DNA from: Phoronis australis
Taxonomy: Eukaryota > Phoronida > Phoronidae
Assembly (NCBI GenBank): GCA_002633005.1
Contig: NMRA01000573.1
Span: 186,001 to 250,000, forward strand
Direction: 5' to 3'
Length of the DNA stretch: 64,000 nucleotides
Below the pieces are notes generated by a model. The model was not told the DNA's origin. It saw only the letters and a list, made by a program, of their open reading frames with translations, and did no database searches. Positions within the stretch are counted from its first letter, which is position 1; every line of letters starts with the position of its first letter. Both the position numbers and the translations under genes were made by a program. This document shows, in pieces, positions 58,301 to 64,000 of the stretch.

Positions 58301-61300
58301 TTTCACATTCAAGCAGAATGGTAAGGACGTGACAATCTGTCATAAAACTAACAGACACTTCAAATGTTACACAAGCTCCCAATACAATAGCATAGCCAGT
58401 CACTTAACACAAACAAACTAACAGATCAAGGGCATCCCACCTCAAACATGTTACGTCCAATACGATTTGCCACTGCCACAGTCACTTACTTATAGAGTGT
58501 GGGCTGCTCTATCAACTTCTCCATTTTAATATACTGTTCAAACAGTCCGTAGATCAGTATAGGCAGCGATGTGAAGGTAATGTTGAAACAGGTCAGGAAA
58601 TAACTCTCATATAACGTCTGAAATACAACACAGCCACGTCATAGTTACCAGTGTATTGAATTGAAAAGAAAGTGATGTACTAGATAAAACAAGTCATGTT
58701 CTACTTCTATTTCATATCTTTAGACAAAGTTAAGACCGGCTGCCCTACAGAGTTGGACCACAGTCTTGTTTTGACTGAAAGTTTCCTGTTGTACATAATT
58801 TGTGTTTACAGTCAGTCAACAAATTTCCAAGGAATAACTCGAAATATCAGCATCACTTAGGGAGAAATCAGTCGACAGGTAATCCAATTATGCAACAAGT
58901 TGATTCAAATATCTAGCTCCCATGTGATCTTATGCATTCTCATCTCTTCTGACAGTATTTTGAATACCTGGCACATTTATTTTATAACACAGAGTGTAAA
59001 AAAGGCGTTATTGGAAAATTTGGTGAAATTTTTGAAAAAGAAAATAACTAAAATGGTAACAATTGTGCTAATAACCATGGAAAGAGAAATAATTAAAACA
59101 GGTCATATTGCTCCAAACACCAGTGTTGCTCCTAACACCAGTGTTGCTCCAAACACCAGTGTTGCTCCAAACACCAGTCTTGCTTCTAACAATGTGTGAC
59201 TAAATGTTGGAAAGCATGAGTCAGTAAATTTTGCCCGTTTTTGCACTATCCTTTAAAATAGTGAACAAGTTAGACCGTTGGCGGGGAATAACAAGACCAA
59301 TGCAAAGGTTAACTTACTTGAGCTGAGAACCCAGAAAATATTGCAAAGTAGATTTGTGCCGTTATGAAAGCAACATTCTGTAACGAGATTTATACATAAT
59401 GCATGAAGTATGGTGCCACAGAAACCATTGTCAACTTTCACTGGCATTACAATGGAGATTTCATAATCACCAGGTGTCCCTAATGATCAGAGGCTTCTCT
59501 TTTGAACAGCTGAAAAGACTGAGAGCGGAAAGCAGTTCATCAGCAAGGGGGTGCCTATGGGGAACTGGTCCCATGTAATCATTTGAATGCATGCATTCAT
59601 ACAGGCAGGAATGCTGCCACACTAGTGCCACCTAGTGACTTCAAGTCAATAGTGACTGAACATTAAAGTGCCGGCTTAGTGGCTTTAAAAGCTCCTTGCT
59701 TCATTGTTAAAATGAAAAATAAATTTGTTTGAAGTGGACGGGGCTGTTTCACAGCAACCAATCATGGACCATTTGCAAGTTTACAAACAATGACTTTTTT
59801 GAAAAAATCCAGGTAGAGAGCCTGAGTTGACAAAATGAGTGCTGCACTGTAGCTGCATAATTACTACAACTCACCTTATAAAAGAAGTATTGTACTAAAG
59901 TTGCTATCCTGGCATAAAAATAGTGCCCATGAACCAGCAGGGCTCTCTGTAAAAACCGGAATTTTGCAAATGCATAGTCACTGCAACGCACTGCCTGCCT
60001 CCCCTCTTTACCCATGATTCCTGCAAGTACAATGACATCATATGCACACATTATTGGCAGTTGCTACCTCACTGAAACTATTGCAAGTTAGTCAAACTTC
60101 TTGGTTGTAAACAAAGCATTGCACACAACAAACCATTTTCGTAATGCAACAAACATCAACTGTGAGCAGAAATTTTCAAATGTTTTCGCCTAAAACTCAC
60201 AGCTGAATTTTTTACTACTGCATGTAGTTCGTCTATGTCTGGCTTGAAGTTTCATAATTTCTCAGACAAATATCTCCACGCACTTTTCATCCCTTTTCCG
60301 CCATGGCTCTGACATTGACAACTAGATTTCAACAAGATCTTATAGAAGAAGTGAACACGCATTTAAGGCAGAACTCAACAAGTTTGGTAACAAGAATGAG
60401 GTGTCAAAATCAGCAAGACTTTGAGAGACTTTTCAAAAATAACTAAAATTATATAACAAGAGCACTATCACACAGTTAACAGAATGATGTACAACAACAT
60501 TTTAATTGTATTATGTTATCGAGAATGCGATAAGGTCATGGAGGACAAAAGTCACATCAAGCTTCATGTCACGCATTCATGGAAATCTGAGATGTCCAAA
60601 GTTTGAAAATCATACTAAATACGAGCCAAAGCTACTATTAAAAGCCTTCAATCAAAAAAGTAACTTGTGACTGACACCACATAGCATAATGAAATTGGTC
60701 TTGGCCTAGTTCTGTACTTACAGACAATTTCTAGGCTAACAAAGAACTGGAAGTTCGTTATTGCTTCTAAACCCGGGCTATGCCACAAGTATGGTCACAT
60801 GACGTGATAACCTGGCAATTATTCTAGTAACTTGAGTAAAGCTAAGAGCAATTTATTAACTGTAAAGCGATCTAAATCCAAATTCCTAGTTTCTTTGACA
60901 GAACAGCAGCTTTAATACTTCAGAGACAATAATTTTACACATAAATTTTATTGAATTATTTTTCAGCCAAAGAGCTGCTTAATTGGGTATCACTAAGTTG
61001 GTAGATGTAGCCTACCCACCTAGACCCAGGTAGATGTAGCCTACCCACCTAGACCCACATGGGCCTCCTGAATCATGGAGACATCATTAGCACCGTCCCC
61101 TATGGCTGCAGTGATTGGCTTGTCTCGCTGATGTTTAATTATCTGAACAATCTAAACACAGAAGAGAAAGCAGTGTATTAGTGAAACAAGACAAAGTTAC
61201 TGACAAGTGAAAAATGAACACAGGCGCCATCTTACTGAGTGTCCAAATGATTTTCCTCCTGGTTATGTTGAACTTGAACTTTAATTCATTATAGAATTTC

Positions 61301-63906
61301 AGAGTTGAATTCTGTTGTAATATCTCATTACACTGAATTTCAGAAGTGCACACGAACATACAAACTAAGCAAGTTTGAAAAAATATAAAACATAGGGTTA
61401 CTTGGTTTATAATCACGCCTCTACACAGTGAACTAATTAATCTTAATCCATACCCCATATGTCAGCCACACTCTATTTGACACCATTTTACATCAGAGAT
61501 AAGCTATTCATAGTTGGCAAACCATAACAAAGAACAAGTTACTGTCTTCCTTCTATGTGAATAACCTATCCATGTTAAAGGTCACAAGTGTCAATCATTT
61601 CCTTGGCAATCTGCATGAGCATCATTCTACAGCTGCAGAGAACACATACAGACAGTCCACAGACTCCAGCAAATACATTATTGCTTTCATTAACCCCTCC
61701 TACAGAACAAACTATCCATGTTTAGGGCCACAAGTAGTATGCGGGAGCATCATTCTTAAGCACATCACAGCTATAGGAAGCTAACAGAATCCATCAAACA
61801 TGTTATTGTGTTCATGAACACCTCACACTGAACAACATATCAATGTTAAGGGGCTCAAGTGTCAATCATTATCTAAGCCATCTTCATAACATGAGCACCA
61901 GAGCAAAGCAGCTTATAGACAGCCAGCAGACTCTATCAAACATGTTAGAAGTGTTCATTAACCCCTCCCACTGTTCAGGGCCACATGTGTCAATCATTAC
62001 CTTGGCCTTCTGAATAGGTGTCATTCTACAACAGAGAACGGCTATACATAGGCGGCAGACGCCAACAAACATTTCTGTGTGATGCTGTAGAATCACTGCC
62101 AATGTCTCACCATCCACCACAAGGCCATAGTTAGCACCATTGTTGCTGTCCTGGGTGATTCTGTCAAGGGCCAGACAAAAGGATAATAGAATGTGACGGA
62201 ATATTGTCATATTGTAACAAAGTTATGATAGACAATGTAATAACTTGCAAAAATTAGTATTATGTAATTACAATGAAAAGCTGCGAATATGATTTCCAAA
62301 GAAATAAAGTCACCAGTATATGATTGCCATCTGCAAAAACAACACAGCAACCAGAACACATTACATAATTCTCAATGTTAAGAGTGAAAACAACATTGAC
62401 TAACAAGCACTTAGCATAGTTGCAACAAAACTGCAAATGCAATGACATATCTACAACACAGTTGAAAGCAGAAGGAAAATGCCATGAAACACCATTAGCC
62501 AAACTTTCAAAACTAAAAGGTCAAGGTCCATACATTTGGCCTCACATGATTCCAAGCCAGTGCATATCAAATCCAAACTTCTAAGAAGTAAATGGTCTCG
62601 GGTACACAGTGCTGAATGCCAAATCTTCAAAGATGCTTACTTTCTTCTGAGCTGCACGAGATTTTCTGCGATCTCATTGGAGTCAGACATCTTTGTCAGA
62701 TAGAGTTCCGTCATTCCACGATAGAAGTGTCCAGCAGAGTGACTGATGTTCACCGCAGTTTCCTGCTTGTCACCCGTCAACACCCACACCTGAGAAATAA
62801 ACGTAAGCTTGTCTCCAGGCTTATAACGATGAAAAAGTAATCATTTTTGATATTGTGATTAAATTAATAAAAATCACTGTCAGAGAAAACAAGGCAACCA
62901 AATATACTGAATATGAACACAGTCTTCCAGATATTTATATTTTACATCATGATAGATTTTCTCTCCACTAAAATGCTCACCTTAATCCCAGCCTTAGATG
63001 CCCAAATAGTTTTAATCCCTGATATCCAATCCTTTATAGCATCTTACAAAACACATCCTAACTTTACACTAAATGACACAATATCTTGGGATACATCACA
63101 AGACAAAAGTAACCAGACACAATATCCTGGGATACACCAAAAGAGACAAGTAACCAGACACAATACCCTGGGATACACTACAAGAGACAAGTAACCAGAC
63201 ACAATACACTGGGATACATCACAAGACAAAAGTAACCAGACACAATATCCTGGGATATACTAAAAGAGACAAGTAACCAGACACAATACCCTGGGATACA
63301 CTACAAGAGACAAGTAACCAGACACAATACCTTGAGATACACCGCAAGACACAAGTAACCAGACGCAATATCCTGGGATACACCACAAGAGACAAGTAAC
63401 CAGACACAATATCCTGGGATACACCGCAAGACACAAGTAACCAGACACAATATCTTGACATACACCACAAGACACAAGTAACCAGTCAAAATAACGTTTC
63501 CCTGTCATGAAGGATAATTACACTTCTTAACAGGAAAAATGACAAATAACTATTAGGGCGGCAAAATTCTAATAATTAAATACCTTAGCCACCTTTATAC
63601 TAACTTTCCTGTTAATTCCTCTTCATTTTCGATATGGATGCATTTGGCTTCTGCCAGCCATTATGACATGGAATTCCAAATCATTTTATCTAATCTTGAA
63701 TACTTTTGGGTTCTACCGTACCTCATCTGAAACACCATTCTATAACATGTTACACTTCAATATGTCTCCACTAAAACAATCACCTTAATACCCCCAACTC
63801 TAAGTGCCTCGATAGTTTCCGGTACTCCATCTTGTAACCTATCTTCCACAGCAGTAGCGCCAAGGATGGTCACATCACGCTCGACTCGGTCATACACTCT
63901 TGACAA
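52202..63906 (-). CDS. ATP11B: Phospholipid-transporting P4-ATPase, ATP11B-like (3' 13 exons)
   Basis: Exons in coding order: 63784-63906, 62641-62789, 62001-62160, 61049-61151, 59875-60020, 59318-59377, 58490-58617, 57918-57976, 56940-57019, 56189-56254, 55124-55227, 54548-54722, 52202-52303. All splice phases agree, giving 484 residues and a TAG. Family motifs: [36 protein letters not shown] (nucleotide-binding domain), AVLCCRMTP and the hinge [19 protein letters not shown], then six membrane segments (M5-M10). The GHF after the TGDK block and the VVDG block resemble ATP11B more than ATP11A/C. It flips aminophospholipids from the exoplasmic to the cytosolic leaflet, usually with a CDC50 partner. 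The 5' exons, with the phosphorylated DKTGT aspartate, lie beyond the window. The last exon (Ser-rich tail) is inferred from phase and splice sites and is less certain than the rest. Confidence 0.93.
55300..55560. repeat. Imperfect tandem repeat in ATPase intron
   Basis: About five diverged copies share GGTTGTAGCCATGCCCACAA and an AATT-GTGGG word. It is intronic and non-coding. Confidence 0.7.
59109..59196. repeat. 18-bp tandem repeat, about five copies
   Basis: The unit GCTCCAAACACCAGTGTT has few differences between copies. It lies in an intron of the ATPase gene. Being a multiple of three, it keeps a spurious plus-strand frame open. Confidence 0.9.
61000..61057. repeat. 29-bp tandem duplication across a splice donor
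   Basis: 61000-61028 is repeated at 61029-61057. The unit spans the last bases and donor of the exon ending at 61049, so a second identical donor (TCTAG|GTGGGT on the minus strand) lies 29 bases into the intron. Confidence 0.95.
61560..62085 (-). repeat. ATP11B: Array of decayed copies of an ATPase exon edge
   Basis: The donor-side part of the exon at 62001-62160 plus adjacent intron recurs at about 61588-61680, 61735-61800 and 61861-61960. Shared words include GTGTCAATCATT, CTTGGC, GTCATTCTACA and AGACTC-CA-CAAACAT. The copies lie entirely in the downstream intron. Confidence 0.65.
63080..63488. repeat. 41-bp minisatellite, ten copies
   Basis: Copies start every 41 bases from 63080 to 63449. 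The unit begins AATATCCTGGGATACACCAC and ends AAGTAACCAGACAC. It lies in an ATPase intron and explains the long spurious minus-strand frames here. Confidence 0.97.
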
Positions 63907-64000
63907 CTGCAATGACAAGGTACACTAACTATACGCTAGAGTTTGTAAGGACATACATTTACAAAGGACCAGTTTGAAAGACACTGTGTACTAACAACAA

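Noticed and set aside
63044-63508. Overlapping minus-strand cysteine-rich frames of 61-83 codons
   Set aside because: They are produced by the 41-bp minisatellite, which cycles through frames; not genes.

Overview
The window is invertebrate metazoan nuclear DNA: AT-rich, with spliced GT-AG genes, tRNA-derived SINEs, TA- and TTAA-flanked DNA transposons, minisatellites and a class VI P4-ATPase. I cannot name the species; a marine invertebrate is likely, perhaps a non-vertebrate deuterostome. It is a draft scaffold with single-N joins at 443 and 18057. The 442 bases left of the first N recur, apparently unchanged, at 2726-3167. The second N falls where a duplicated gene loses its 5' part.

Layout. 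590-1110: two minus-strand exon-like pieces of an unidentified gene. 8671-15846: one uninterrupted 2391-codon reading frame for a secreted or membrane protein. It has a signal peptide, a prodomain with four furin-type sites, eleven ricin-B-like (QxW) beta-trefoil units, one of them split by a two-helix membrane hairpin, then a glycine-spaced hydrophobic/basic segment and a C-terminal zinc-deaminase-like domain (HVE-x30-PCSSH). 18058-20856: a 5'-truncated tandem paralogue. It is almost identical up to the hydrophobic segment, strongly diverged in the deaminase tail, and keeps the same motif. About 2.2 kb of 3' flank is duplicated as well, with a SINE in shared target-site duplications and a 56-bp hairpin. 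27680-37017: an 11-exon plus-strand coiled-coil gene (718 codons, every splice phase consistent) with three TQT motifs exactly 13 residues apart. 37018-52201: no host gene found; it holds tandem repeats and a 3.37-kb TTAA-flanked transposon (45361-48730). 52202-63906: the 3' half of a minus-strand ATP11B-like flippase gene, 13 phase-consistent exons, with the 5' part beyond the window.

The notable system is the tandem lectin-deaminase locus. A binding array, membrane-active segments and a C-terminal enzyme-like domain follow the order of an AB-type toxin or a polymorphic-toxin effector. The binding part is held constant between copies while the C-terminal tail varies. The whole coding sequence is one exon in a region where the neighbouring genes have many introns. 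A defence or envenomation role, or an origin by lateral transfer, is inference. The other two genes are ordinary housekeeping or cytoskeletal genes with no evident link to it. Their introns do show a second theme: tandem arrays made of decayed copies of the adjacent exon.
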